Below are positions 1 to 7,367 of a stretch of DNA of 17,508 bases, one piece after another (the stretch's first letter is position 1; every line of letters starts with the position of its first letter). Made by a program: the position numbers and the translations under genes. The notes beneath the pieces are model-generated. The model saw nothing but the letters and a program-made list of their open reading frames with translations. It was not told the origin of the DNA and did no database searches. This DNA is from UBA4661 sp002405405 (GTDB lineage Bacteria > Bacteroidota > Ignavibacteria > Kapaibacteriales > UBA4661), in contig DAIUAL010000054.1 in NCBI GenBank assembly GCA_036847245.1, forward strand, positions 1-17,508. Reading direction: 5' to 3'.

Positions 1-2304
1 TTAGTCAGTGGTTCAAGCGGCAGCTACTGTAATACAACCCTCAATGGAGCATCATTGTCTTCCACTGAACCCGATAAGAAGTCATTCGCTTTTGATATGT
101 TCCCATCGGAATTCTTGCAGAACGCGAATATTGCTAAATCATTTACTCCGGATTTGCCTGGAAACTTTGCCGGTGGGTTGGTACAGTTGAATACCGTTGA
201 TTTTCCTGAATCCTTTAGTCTTCGCTTTTCTGTAAGTACATCATTTAATGATAATGTAACTCTAAAAGGTAACAAGTTTTATACTTCCGAAGGTAGTTCG
301 ACAGATTGGATGGCTATGGATGATGGATTACGCAGCATCCCTTCATCTATTCCACAAACTCGTGAGTCAATGGATAATCTCAGAAGTCGAGCAGGTGCTT
401 TAGCTGGTAATGCACCTGAGGAATGGATTAATCTCGGTAAAAGTTTTCGTCAGGAGTCATGGCGCGAACGTTCCTTAACAGTATCGCCAAATACTTCGTA
501 TGCGCTTTCGTTTGCCAATAAGTTTCAAGTGGCTGACAATGATTTTGGAGTAATTGCGAATATCAGTTACGGTAATAGTTATGCATTTAACAACCTGACT
601 CGTGCAGGAATTAATGTTGATCGAACACCCTTGTTCGGATATGCGGGTGGTCAGGCAACGCGTTCAGTAAGTTGGGGTGGTTTATTAAATCTTTCGTACA
701 AAATTGGTGATAATAGCTCTATCACTTTAAAAAATGTATATAACCGCTCTTCCGATGATGAAACACTCTCTCTCGAAGGAAGTGATGTGCCACAAAATCA
801 GGAGCGCCGTTATTATAGTTTTCAATTTGTGCAAAAAGAATTGTTGTCGAGCCAGTTAGGTGGAAGTCATACATTGCCATTCCAGAATGCGCTGTTAGAG
901 TGGACATTAGGATACTCGACCTCGCAACGTGATGAACCTGATTTGCGCCGTTTGCGTTATAACCGAGTGCGTAATAGTAATGATGCCTTTATTGCGGCAA
1001 TACCTATTACCCCACAAGGTGCGGGTGATTTAGCAGGCCGTTTTTATTCGAACCTCAACGACAATGTTCGTTCGGCAAATGTTAATCTTACCTTGCCATT
1101 TGACCAAACTAAGATTAAAGTTGGTGGTTTACTCGAGCGTCGTCGTCGTTCTTTCTCAGCGCGATCCATGACTATAATTCAGAGTCGTGTTGTTTTTACT
1201 GATGTTCCTGATACAGATCTTGACTTATCTTTGGCACCTGGATTACTTCTTCAAGAAGACAACTTTCGTGGTGATGGGTTGGGTATTTCCGAGGATTCAA
1301 AATTGAGTGACACTTATTCGGCTGAAGAGTCGTTAAATGCCGCATATCTGATGCTTGATCAACCGTTATCGATAGCGGGTGCTGAATTACGTATGATCGC
1401 AGGATTCCGAATTGAAGACAACTTACAAACTCTGAACAGCTTTGACCAAAGTAATCGCCCTGTCAACGTTGCCCTGAAAACAACAGACATTCTCCCTGCA
1501 CTGAACCTTGTTTGGAAAACGAATGATGCAATGAATGTACGTTTTTCAATTTCTCAAACATTAGCTCGTCCTGCTATTCGTGAATTTGCTCCATTTGCAT
1601 TTTTTGACTATCAATTGCAGGCGAGAACTGAAGGTAATCCTAATCTCACACGTGCATTGATTCAAAACTACGATCTTCGCTATGAGTGGTTTAGTGGACC
1701 GGGCGAAATAGTTTCGGTGAGCGGTTTTTATAAAGTCTTTAAAAATGCTATCGAGCAGACAATTATTCCAAGTCCGGGTAATGTTGTGTTTTCATTCCAA
1801 AATGCGCAAGGTGATGCAACAAACTATGGTCTTGAGTTTGAGTTGCGGAAACGCTTGTCATTCCTTGGTAGCATGTTTGAACACTTTACATTTTCAGGAA
1901 ATGTTGCTTTAATTCAGTCGAATCTTCGAGTATTGCAAGCAGGAAGAGAGGACGATCGAACAATGTGGGGACAATCGCCATACTCTGTCAATGCAAGCAT
2001 TTTCTATCAGCATCCCCATATTGGTACAGCCATTACTCTTGGTTATAATGTTGCAGGGCGAAGAATCATTCAAGTTGCTGACATAGGTGTGTTCGGATCT
2101 GATCCCGACCCTCATGTTTATGAATTACCACGTGATGTTATTGATTTTTCTGTGGTACAGCCAATTGCTCAAGCTTGGGAAGTAAAGATTATGGCGCGTG
2201 ATCTTTTGAATCAGCAATTAGTGTGGGAACAATTGGGGCGTTCAATTCAAACGAATCTTCGCGGTCGTACTTTTACATTAGGCGTTAGTTATCGTATTCA
2301 ATAA
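1..2304 (+). CDS. TonB-dependent outer-membrane receptor, 5' partial
   Basis: Outer-membrane active-transport receptor: a plug inside a 22-strand beta-barrel takes up a bound ligand using TonB energy. The frame is open from base 1, so the gene starts upstream; 767 residues are visible. The first ~65 residues read as the end of a plug domain (FDMFPSEFLQNANIAKSFTP, then GNFAGGLVQLNT, resembling the usual 'FP..mI..i.v.Kt.tPD.pGdFsGG.v...T'). The rest alternates hydrophobic and polar residues as barrel strands do. It contains the family-like stretch EGNPNLTRALIQNYDLRYEW followed by VSVSGFYK, and ends in an aromatic-rich strand (TFTLGVSYRIQ). The TonB box, signal peptide and any carboxypeptidase-like N-terminal domain lie outside the window. 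A TTG at 55 is in frame but lies inside the plug and is not a credible start. The following gene is a T9SS secreted protein, a pairing common in Bacteroidota. The ligand cannot be told from sequence; plug residues suggest a large OAR/CirA-like receptor. Confidence 0.93.
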   Translation, partial: LVSGSSGSYCNTTLNGASLSSTEPDKKSFAFDMFPSEFLQNANIAKSFTPDLPGNFAGGLVQLNTVDFPESFSLRFSVSTSFNDNVTLKGNKFYTSEGSSTDWMAMDDGLRSIPSSIPQTRESMDNLRSRAGALAGNAPEEWINLGKSFRQESWRERSLTVSPNTSYALSFANKFQVADNDFGVIANISYGNSYAFNNLTRAGINVDRTPLFGYAGGQATRSVSWGGLLNLSYKIGDNSSITLKNVYNRSSDDETLSLEGSDVPQNQERRYYSFQFVQKELLSSQLGGSHTLPFQNALLEWTLGYSTSQRDEPDLRRLRYNRVRNSNDAFIAAIPITPQGAGDLAGRFYSNLNDNVRSANVNLTLPFDQTKIKVGGLLERRRRSFSARSMTIIQSRVVFTDVPDTDLDLSLAPGLLLQEDNFRGDGLGISEDSKLSDTYSAEESLNAAYLMLDQPLSIAGAELRMIAGFRIEDNLQTLNSFDQSNRPVNVALKTTDILPALNLVWKTNDAMNVRFSISQTLARPAIREFAPFAFFDYQLQARTEGNPNLTRALIQNYDLRYEWFSGPGEIVSVSGFYKVFKNAIEQTIIPSPGNVVFSFQNAQGDATNYGLEFELRKRLSFLGSMFEHFTFSGNVALIQSNLRVLQAGREDDRTMWGQSPYSVNASIFYQHPHIGTAITLGYNVAGRRIIQVADIGVFGSDPDPHVYELPRDVIDFSVVQPIAQAWEVKIMARDLLNQQLVWEQLGRSIQTNLRGRTFTLGVSYRIQ

Positions 2305-2319
2305 TCCTTGTAAATAATC

Positions 2320-2346
2320 GAGCCATCGTTGATTAAACGATGGCTC
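2320..2346 (+). terminator. Hairpin between receptor and T9SS protein genes
   Basis: A perfect 10-bp inverted repeat (GAGCCATCGT / ACGATGGCTC) with a 7-base loop begins 15 bases after the receptor stop codon. It is followed by T-rich but interrupted sequence (ACTTCTTTCTATTTCTTT) rather than a clean U-tract. It may be a weak intrinsic terminator, or a processing/attenuation hairpin that lowers expression of the gene beginning at 2375 relative to the receptor. Confidence 0.6.
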
Positions 2347-2374
2347 ACTTCTTTCTATTTCTTTAGGGTCGTTT

Positions 2375-4516
2375 ATGTTTAAACGTATGCTACAGTTTTT
2401 CTTCGCAATACTTGTTATCTGTATGCTCGGCTATGAGTTTGCAATAGCCCAAACGACATTTCGAATTACTGCGTTGGGGATCGGGCGGGCACAAGATCTT
2501 ACTGCTGACGTTTTGCAACAGCGTCTTTTAGTTGGGCAGACTTATTCGTTGCGTTGGGAGCGTACAGGTGCTTCGGCACTGTTTCTGCAGTATTCGGTAA
2601 CCGGAGCAAATGGTCCGTGGATTTCTGCTCTGCGCCGTAATGCTGCTACACAACGTGAAGAAGCTGTACGAATTGCAAATGATACAGCAGCAAATGGTTC
2701 AACAATACGAAATAATACACTTGGAAACCTTGTACTCCGTCCCGCTGTTTCAGGATCTCCTGCATTCATTCGTTTAGTCAATGATACTCTCAATCCTACA
2801 ATTATTGCCACACACACGACACCAATTGAAATCGCCCCACCACCACCGCCAATTAATGTTGATTCTACATTACGTGGTGCAGTGTCTGCCGGACAGCGTT
2901 TGGTACTCAGACGAGGAATAATTTATGGATTAGATGGGTATTTTTATGTAGACTCACTCGGAGTTTTAGTCATTGAGCCGGGCGCAATTATCGTTGGTGA
3001 TACCGTAGGACAAAATTCTGCTATTTGTGTTAATCGTGGTGGCATTATTGTGGCTCGTGGTACAGCACAAAACCCTATTATCATGACAAGTCGAGCTGTC
3101 CGAGGACAACGCCGTGCAGGTGACTGGGGTGGGTTGCTGATTGCTGGACGAGCACGTATCAATTCTACGGCTCGCGAGGCTGCATTTGAAGGTGGCATTG
3201 CCGCTCCTACTTCAGGACGTGGATGGTATGGTGGTACTGATGATAATGATTCGAGTGGAGTGGTGGAATATACACGTATTGAATTTGCAGGTATCGCAGC
3301 ATTTCCTAACGAAGAATTAAACTCGTTGACCATGGGAGCTGTAGGGCGACGTACACAAATTCGATATGTACAATGTTCTTTCAATAATGATGATGCTTTT
3401 GAGTGGTTTGGTGGCACAGTCGATGCAAAAAATATCATTGCGTATGCAACCGTAGATGACGATTTCGATGGTGATTTCGGTTGGACTGGTCGTGTTCAAT
3501 TTGCTATTGCTAGACGATTTGCGCAGATAGCTGACCAATCAACAAGTCAAGCATTTGAGATGGACAATGATGGAAGCTCTTCGTATAATACCCCTCGCAC
3601 GTCGCCGATTTTCTCTAATGTGACAGCTATTGGACCAATCTCTGATACATCTGCTGTGTCGGGTACAGGAGCAGGGCAATGGAATTCACTCTTTGGGAGT
3701 GCGGCACAAATTCGCCGTAATGCTCGGACGAGTATTGTAAATTCTGTTTTTGCAGGTTGGCCTCGTGCAGGTATTGAGTTGAATGGCATACCGACAACAA
3801 CAGCTGCCCTTGGCGATACTCTCTTGTTACAAAATAATACATGGGTTGGAATCAAAGGAAATCCTGCATTATTGTTGGCAGGAGGAACCGCGGCTGGCCT
3901 TACTGCATCGTGGATATTGACACCGTCTTTCAATAATGCGCTTGTCAATCAAGCAGGACAAATTGCTGATTATGCACAATTGGAGCGACCATTTAATGAA
4001 GGTAATACATTTAGTGTTCGCCCGAATGCAAATTCGACATTGTATGGTAATGCGTCATTCGTCGGAAATTCTCTAGTAAACCTACAGGATTCTTTTTTTG
4101 AGCGTGTCAATTATCGCGGTGCATTTGCTCCGGGTGTGACTCAGCGTTGGGATTTGGGGTGGACAAGTTATGACCCAGTGAACTTTGACTATGTTGCCGG
4201 AGGTCAGACTGTGAGTGTTCGTGATGCTCAGGGTAATCCTGTTCCCAGCATTTCTAAATTGGATGTTACGGTGTTCCCGAATCCCACAAGCAATGTATCA
4301 ACGATTCGTTATAATCTGCTTGCAACAGAGCGTGTAACAGTGCGCATTGTCAATACACTTGGTGCACTTGTTGCGACAGTCTTTGAAGGTCGTCAGCAAA
4401 CTAAGGGTATTTATGAATTCACGTTGAATGTTGAGAGTGTACCAACAGGAACATATTTTGTACAAATTCTTACGACTAATGGAATCGTGTCACAACACTT
4501 GAACATTGTGCGATAA
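2375..4516 (+). CDS. Secreted Ig-like/beta-helix protein with T9SS sorting domain
   Basis: Predicted exported protein of 713 aa, passed through the outer membrane by the type IX system and probably surface-attached; the biochemical role is unknown. Residues 1-25 are a Sec signal peptide (cationic FKRM, hydrophobic core, FAIA|Q cleavage). Residues ~30-155 look like an Ig-like sandwich (VGQTYSLRW, LQYSVTG). A proline linker (APPPPP) at 154-159 leads to a right-handed beta-helix-like region from ~165, including DWGGLLIAGRARI (250-262). A strongly acidic block at 336-400 (FNNDDAFEWFGGTVDAKN, VDDDFDGDFGW, EMDNDG) could bind divalent cations. Residues ~628-713 form the T9SS type A sorting domain: VTVFPNPTSN, VPTGTYFVQI and a C-terminal ISVQ-like strand. 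Start ATG follows a weak AGGG. Proteins with this acidic beta-helix block often lie beside a TonB-dependent receptor, as here, suggesting joint action at the cell surface; that link is inference. Confidence 0.88.
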   Translation: MFKRMLQFFFAILVICMLGYEFAIAQTTFRITALGIGRAQDLTADVLQQRLLVGQTYSLRWERTGASALFLQYSVTGANGPWISALRRNAATQREEAVRIANDTAANGSTIRNNTLGNLVLRPAVSGSPAFIRLVNDTLNPTIIATHTTPIEIAPPPPPINVDSTLRGAVSAGQRLVLRRGIIYGLDGYFYVDSLGVLVIEPGAIIVGDTVGQNSAICVNRGGIIVARGTAQNPIIMTSRAVRGQRRAGDWGGLLIAGRARINSTAREAAFEGGIAAPTSGRGWYGGTDDNDSSGVVEYTRIEFAGIAAFPNEELNSLTMGAVGRRTQIRYVQCSFNNDDAFEWFGGTVDAKNIIAYATVDDDFDGDFGWTGRVQFAIARRFAQIADQSTSQAFEMDNDGSSSYNTPRTSPIFSNVTAIGPISDTSAVSGTGAGQWNSLFGSAAQIRRNARTSIVNSVFAGWPRAGIELNGIPTTTAALGDTLLLQNNTWVGIKGNPALLLAGGTAAGLTASWILTPSFNNALVNQAGQIADYAQLERPFNEGNTFSVRPNANSTLYGNASFVGNSLVNLQDSFFERVNYRGAFAPGVTQRWDLGWTSYDPVNFDYVAGGQTVSVRDAQGNPVPSISKLDVTVFPNPTSNVSTIRYNLLATERVTVRIVNTLGALVATVFEGRQQTKGIYEFTLNVESVPTGTYFVQILTTNGIVSQHLNIVR

Positions 4517-4540
4517 GAGCCGAACAAGCAAAAAACAATA

Positions 4541-4575
4541 CGGGGCAACAGAAGATGTCTGTTGCCCCGTTTTTT
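4541..4575. terminator. Bidirectional intrinsic terminator
   Basis: A perfect 11-bp GC-rich stem (CGGGGCAACAG / CTGTTGCCCCG, loop AAGATGT) is followed on the plus strand by six T (4570-4575). On the minus strand an A6 run at 4530-4535, five bases from the stem, gives the U-tract. It sits between the stop codons of convergent genes (4516 plus, 4600 minus) and should end both transcripts. Confidence 0.92.
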
Positions 4576-4599
4576 GTTGAATACATAATGAGATGTCGG

Positions 4600-5340
4600 T
4601 TAGTGCATGAGTGCTTGCAGATTGCTTTGTACTTGTTTCCAATTCACGACATTCCACCACGCATTGACATAATCAGCTCGCTTGTTTTGATATTTCAGGT
4701 AGTAAGCATGTTCCCATACATCAATACCCATGATAGGCGTAGTACCCCATGCCGAAAGTTTTTGTTGATTTTCTGCTTGAAGGATCAAGAGTTTTTTATC
4801 CTGTGCACGGTAGTGCAATAGCCCCCAGCCACTGCCTTCGACAGCAATAGCCGTTGCTGTAAAATGTTTTTTAAATGCATCATAACTCCCAAAATCTTCT
4901 TTGATCTTATCTGCAAGAATACCTGTTGGTTCACCACCGCCACCATTTTTGGGGTCAGCAATAATGCTCCAAAAAAGTGAGTGCAAAAAATGTCCGCCAC
5001 CATGAAATGCAGCTTGCCGAGACCAGTGTTGGATAAGGGTAAAATCATTATTTGCACGGGCTTTAGCAAGTTCTGCTTCAGCTTTATTCAAACCATCAAC
5101 ATAGGCTTTGTGGTGCTTGCTATGGTGTAATTCCATTGTTTGCGCATCAATATAGGGCTCTAACGCCGAATAGCTATATGGGAGATTTGGTAATGAATGC
5201 ACTGGGGTTGGGGTGGTAGTTTGTTGTTGTGTCCATACAGATTCAGTTGCAAGCGATGTTGATAGAGCTGTTGCACCGACTAATGCAGTACTTTGAAGAA
5301 AACGTCTCCGATTCTGGCGAGAGGAAAAATGAGATGCCAT
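4600..5340 (-). CDS. Tat-exported Mn-type superoxide dismutase
   Basis: Converts superoxide to hydrogen peroxide and oxygen. The 246-aa protein is a normal ~200-aa Fe/Mn SOD with an added N-terminal export signal: the twin-arginine motif NRRRFLQ (residues 10-16), then a hydrophobic stretch ending in Ala/Ser-rich sequence, so it is probably folded and loaded with metal before Tat export to the periplasm. Predicted metal ligands are H72 (LHHSKHH), H120 (GGGHFLHSLFW), D207 and H211 (IDVWEHAYY). Gly116, four residues before H120, together with Q192 in ENQQ (aligning with E. coli MnSOD Gln146) is the Mn-type pattern, although cambialistic use cannot be excluded. The mature domain begins near LPNLPYSYSALEPYID. 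No clear Shine-Dalgarno precedes the ATG. It lies 72 bases downstream of the membrane-protein gene ending at 5413 and may share its transcript. A second SOD at 14068-14694 lacks a signal. Confidence 0.95.
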   Translation of the reverse strand: MASHFSSRQNRRRFLQSTALVGATALSTSLATESVWTQQQTTTPTPVHSLPNLPYSYSALEPYIDAQTMELHHSKHHKAYVDGLNKAEAELAKARANNDFTLIQHWSRQAAFHGGGHFLHSLFWSIIADPKNGGGGEPTGILADKIKEDFGSYDAFKKHFTATAIAVEGSGWGLLHYRAQDKKLLILQAENQQKLSAWGTTPIMGIDVWEHAYYLKYQNKRADYVNAWWNVVNWKQVQSNLQALMH

Positions 5341-5412
5341 AGGGATATGAAGAAAAATGAAAGAAATAGTGGGGAATGCAAAAGAATATGCCGTACAACG
5401 ACGCAGGACATT

Positions 5413-6141
5413 TTATGATAATTCAACAATATGAGCATGTGATCGCGAACGGAGTGCATCGATAGTGCAGTCAAGCATGAATGATGACATCCTTCGCCGG
5501 AATGTATGAAGTTCGTCTTTGGTATCAAGCAATGGCTGATACTCTTGCTGTGAAGAGTTATCTTGTTGTGAGTAAGAGAGTTCCTGAGTTGATTCATGTC
5601 CATCATCTTTGGGTGAAATTTTTTCTGCTGAGGGTGAATCTTGTTCGAATCTATCTGTCGCAGGTTTCCGCTCATTAGTTGGCGTGTGAGCAGTATAGAA
5701 TGTTACCGTATTCCATAAGGGGTCGCGTTCAATTTCAACAAGATAAAGTTCGTCGTAGGGAATAATTTGAAAATCTTCTGCAAAGATATTTTTTCCCACA
5801 AGACCTTTCGTTTTGATTTGCAATCGCTGATAATGCATTCGATGAGCAATTTGTGTGATGTTGATCGTGAGGGCTAACGGAATAACATAGTATTGTACTT
5901 CTGCTTCAGGGAGTATATAGACAGCGAAATATGCTGATGCAAGATCAAGAATGAACAAAACACCCAAACAATAGAGTACAAAGGGATCATATCCAAAATG
6001 AATATCTTCGCCCAAACGTACTGCTCGCTCGGCAATATTATCAACAATACGGCGATATACTGATGCTCCATATGCAAGCATGGCATAGGTCAGTGCAACA
6101 AAAAAAGCATGAAAAAGGACAAGACGATCAAAATTACCCAT
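5413..6141 (-). CDS. Membrane protein with PH-like segment, unknown function
   Basis: I do not recognise a named family for this 242-aa protein. Hydrophobic helices are visible at ~7-29 and ~52-77, and a third weaker one at ~82-99. Residues ~105-150 (RLQIKTKGLVGK, FQIIPYDELYLVEIERD, NTVTFYT) have the strand pattern of bacterial PH-like (bPH2/YdbT-type) domains, where an 'iPy..I..V' strand follows a short 'I.tkG' strand. Residues ~152-205 are rich in S, Q, D, E, K and P and likely disordered. A predicted amphipathic helix at ~206-233 (DTKDELHTFRRRMSSFMLD) could be the C-terminal helix of the PH fold, which would make the low-complexity stretch an insertion. It is the first gene of a possible two-gene unit with the exported SOD. 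PH-like assignment is inference from pattern only; a divergent membrane protein without any PH fold is the alternative. Confidence 0.75.
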   Translation of the reverse strand: MGNFDRLVLFHAFFVALTYAMLAYGASVYRRIVDNIAERAVRLGEDIHFGYDPFVLYCLGVLFILDLASAYFAVYILPEAEVQYYVIPLALTINITQIAHRMHYQRLQIKTKGLVGKNIFAEDFQIIPYDELYLVEIERDPLWNTVTFYTAHTPTNERKPATDRFEQDSPSAEKISPKDDGHESTQELSYSQQDNSSQQEYQPLLDTKDELHTFRRRMSSFMLDCTIDALRSRSHAHIVELS

Positions 6142-6212
6142 ATGTATGATTGAGTCAAATGAATGAAATCTGCTAAAAAGAAGTCAGTGAGTGTCAGCCA
6201 TAACTTCATTGG

Positions 6213-6231
6213 TGTCGGTTAATGTCCGACA
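6213..6231. promoter_or_regulatory. Inverted repeat TGTCGG-N7-CCGACA
   Basis: Six-base arms separated by seven bases, 72-90 bases upstream of the membrane-protein start (6141, minus). The symmetry and spacing are consistent with a dimeric repressor or activator site. There is no T-tract on either strand, so a terminator is unlikely. No regulator is identified. Confidence 0.3.
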
Positions 6232-6522
6232 ACAGAATCAGTCAAAGTGCGTACGTTTACAATTGCAATATACAATACCGTTGTTGTATGTTTGTGTCAA
6301 GCCATTTGTTGCTTGCCACAACGGAGTGCACTTGAATTTACCACATAAATATTAGTATTAAAGCCAGCATTTCTAACCACTCGATTGGCGTGATCAGAAC
6401 GCAAAAACATTGTTTGTATTTATTTTTATGGGACATTACACAGGGTGAGCAATGCTATGTCATGCCATGATCTTTTTACAGCCCGTTTTAGCATTCAGTG
6501 ACGACACTTTTTTATCTACTAA

Positions 6523-6527
6523 AAGGA
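6523..6527 (+). promoter_or_regulatory. Ribosome binding site of the kinase-like gene
   Basis: AAGGA seven bases before ATG 6535 is one of the clearest Shine-Dalgarno sites in the window and fixes the start of the degenerate kinase gene. A maintained translation signal also argues that the gene is expressed and not decaying. Confidence 0.7.
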
Positions 6528-6534
6528 TAACACC

Positions 6535-7326
6535 ATGAATGTATATTTTAATTCCCATGACGAAGAACTCTTGGATGCTGATGCTGGTGATGCAGATGTG
6601 CAAGTAAGTTCGCATAAGCATTTAGGAACTGTCTGGTATGATGGAGATGAGATGCAATTCACTACGCGCTTGCTTCGCAAACAGGAAGAAGAGCGACATG
6701 ATGTAGCGAAAGAGCTACAAGATACGATTGCCCAACTTTTGATTGCTGCTCAGATTCATTTAGATCATGGTCAAAAAGCGAGCCCCGATCCTCATCCTGC
6801 TTTTGCTGACGCACGTAAACTCCTAACGACAGCTATGCAGGAAATTCGTTCAGTAGTAAATCGACTTTACCCACATATTATCGAGCATTATGGTACAATG
6901 GCTGCATTGCAGTTTATGTGTACAGAGTTTTCCCGAAGCAATAATCTTCCTATTCGTTGTATGTCACGGGGTGCAACGCGGACCCAGATCCGTAAAACAA
7001 GTATTTCCAATAACAATACATCGGAAAGTGTCTATGCGGGAATTATGCTATATCGGGGATTGCAATTAGTGCTAAGGATACTTGAAAAATCCGGCATTGA
7101 GCATTTCGATAATGTGGTAGTTATCTTCATCACACAGCAACGGCAGTTAAATTTACGTGTTGTGATTCACCACTATGTTTCACTTGAACCGACACAAGAA
7201 TTATTTACCGGTCTGCGTTCATATATCCGTGCCACAGGTGGATCCATGCGACTTGCTTTCTTTACCGATCGTGAAATTCATCTTACGATGCATGTACCAT
7301 TAACACTGCAACCTGTAGAAATGTAG
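6535..7326 (+). CDS. Degenerate NarL/DesK-type histidine-kinase-like protein (pseudokinase)
   Basis: Soluble 263-aa protein without signal peptide or membrane segment. Residues 50-80 match the HisKA_3 phospho-acceptor helix (KQEEERHDVAKELQDTIAQL; family 'E.ER.RiAreLHD..gQ'), but the phospho-acceptor His is Gln62 (codon CAA, 6718-6720). Residues ~99-145 match the second dimerisation helix (AMQEIRSVVNRLYPHIIEHY...LPIR; family 'a..EvR..i..LrP..l...Gl..aL'). The C-terminal part keeps the outline of an HATPase_c domain (YRGLQLVLRIL at 173-183; LRSYIRATGGSMRL at 227-240), but the N-box Glu and Asn, the G1 Asp-Gly pair and the G2 glycines are absent. It probably cannot bind ATP or phosphorylate itself. 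The ORF is intact with a good ribosome binding site, so it is likely a functional pseudokinase, for example a dimerisation partner, an anti-kinase or a scaffold, rather than a decaying gene. It converges on the TPR-type kinase, ending 41 bases from it. Confidence 0.8.
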   Translation: MNVYFNSHDEELLDADAGDADVQVSSHKHLGTVWYDGDEMQFTTRLLRKQEEERHDVAKELQDTIAQLLIAAQIHLDHGQKASPDPHPAFADARKLLTTAMQEIRSVVNRLYPHIIEHYGTMAALQFMCTEFSRSNNLPIRCMSRGATRTQIRKTSISNNNTSESVYAGIMLYRGLQLVLRILEKSGIEHFDNVVVIFITQQRQLNLRVVIHHYVSLEPTQELFTGLRSYIRATGGSMRLAFFTDREIHLTMHVPLTLQPVEM

Positions 7327-7367
7327 AAAGACAAAACAGCTGTTCTGTTATCGTCAATCATGGGGAA

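Larger units (their letters stand above)
6142..6534. other. 393-base divergent intergenic region
   Basis: This region separates the minus-strand membrane-protein gene (start 6141) from the plus-strand kinase-like gene (start 6535) and must hold promoters for both. I see no tRNA, no convincing ORF and no strong terminator. It contains an inverted repeat TGTCGG-N7-CCGACA (6213-6231), a weaker one ATACAA-N8-TTGTAT (6270-6289), and AT-rich sequence at 6336-6365. No confident -35/-10 pair could be assigned by eye. At its right end AAGGA (6523-6527) is a good ribosome binding site for the ATG at 6535. Confidence 0.6.

Noticed and set aside
2944..3438. Minus-strand ORF of 164 codons inside the T9SS protein gene
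   Set aside because: Antisense shadow of a long gene with a signal peptide and sorting domain; the translation lacks recognisable domain structure.
4555..4821. Plus-strand ORF of 88 codons opposite the exported SOD gene
   Set aside because: It begins inside the terminator and is fully antisense to a well-supported SOD gene; its protein shows no family features.
5280..5675. Minus-strand ORF of 131 codons spanning the SOD/membrane-protein junction
   Set aside because: Out of frame with, and overlapping, two genes with better protein features; no ribosome binding site seen.
7335..7349. Small repeat AACAGCTGTTCTGTT between the convergent kinase genes as a terminator
   Set aside because: Arms are only five bases with competing pairings and no T-tract on either strand.
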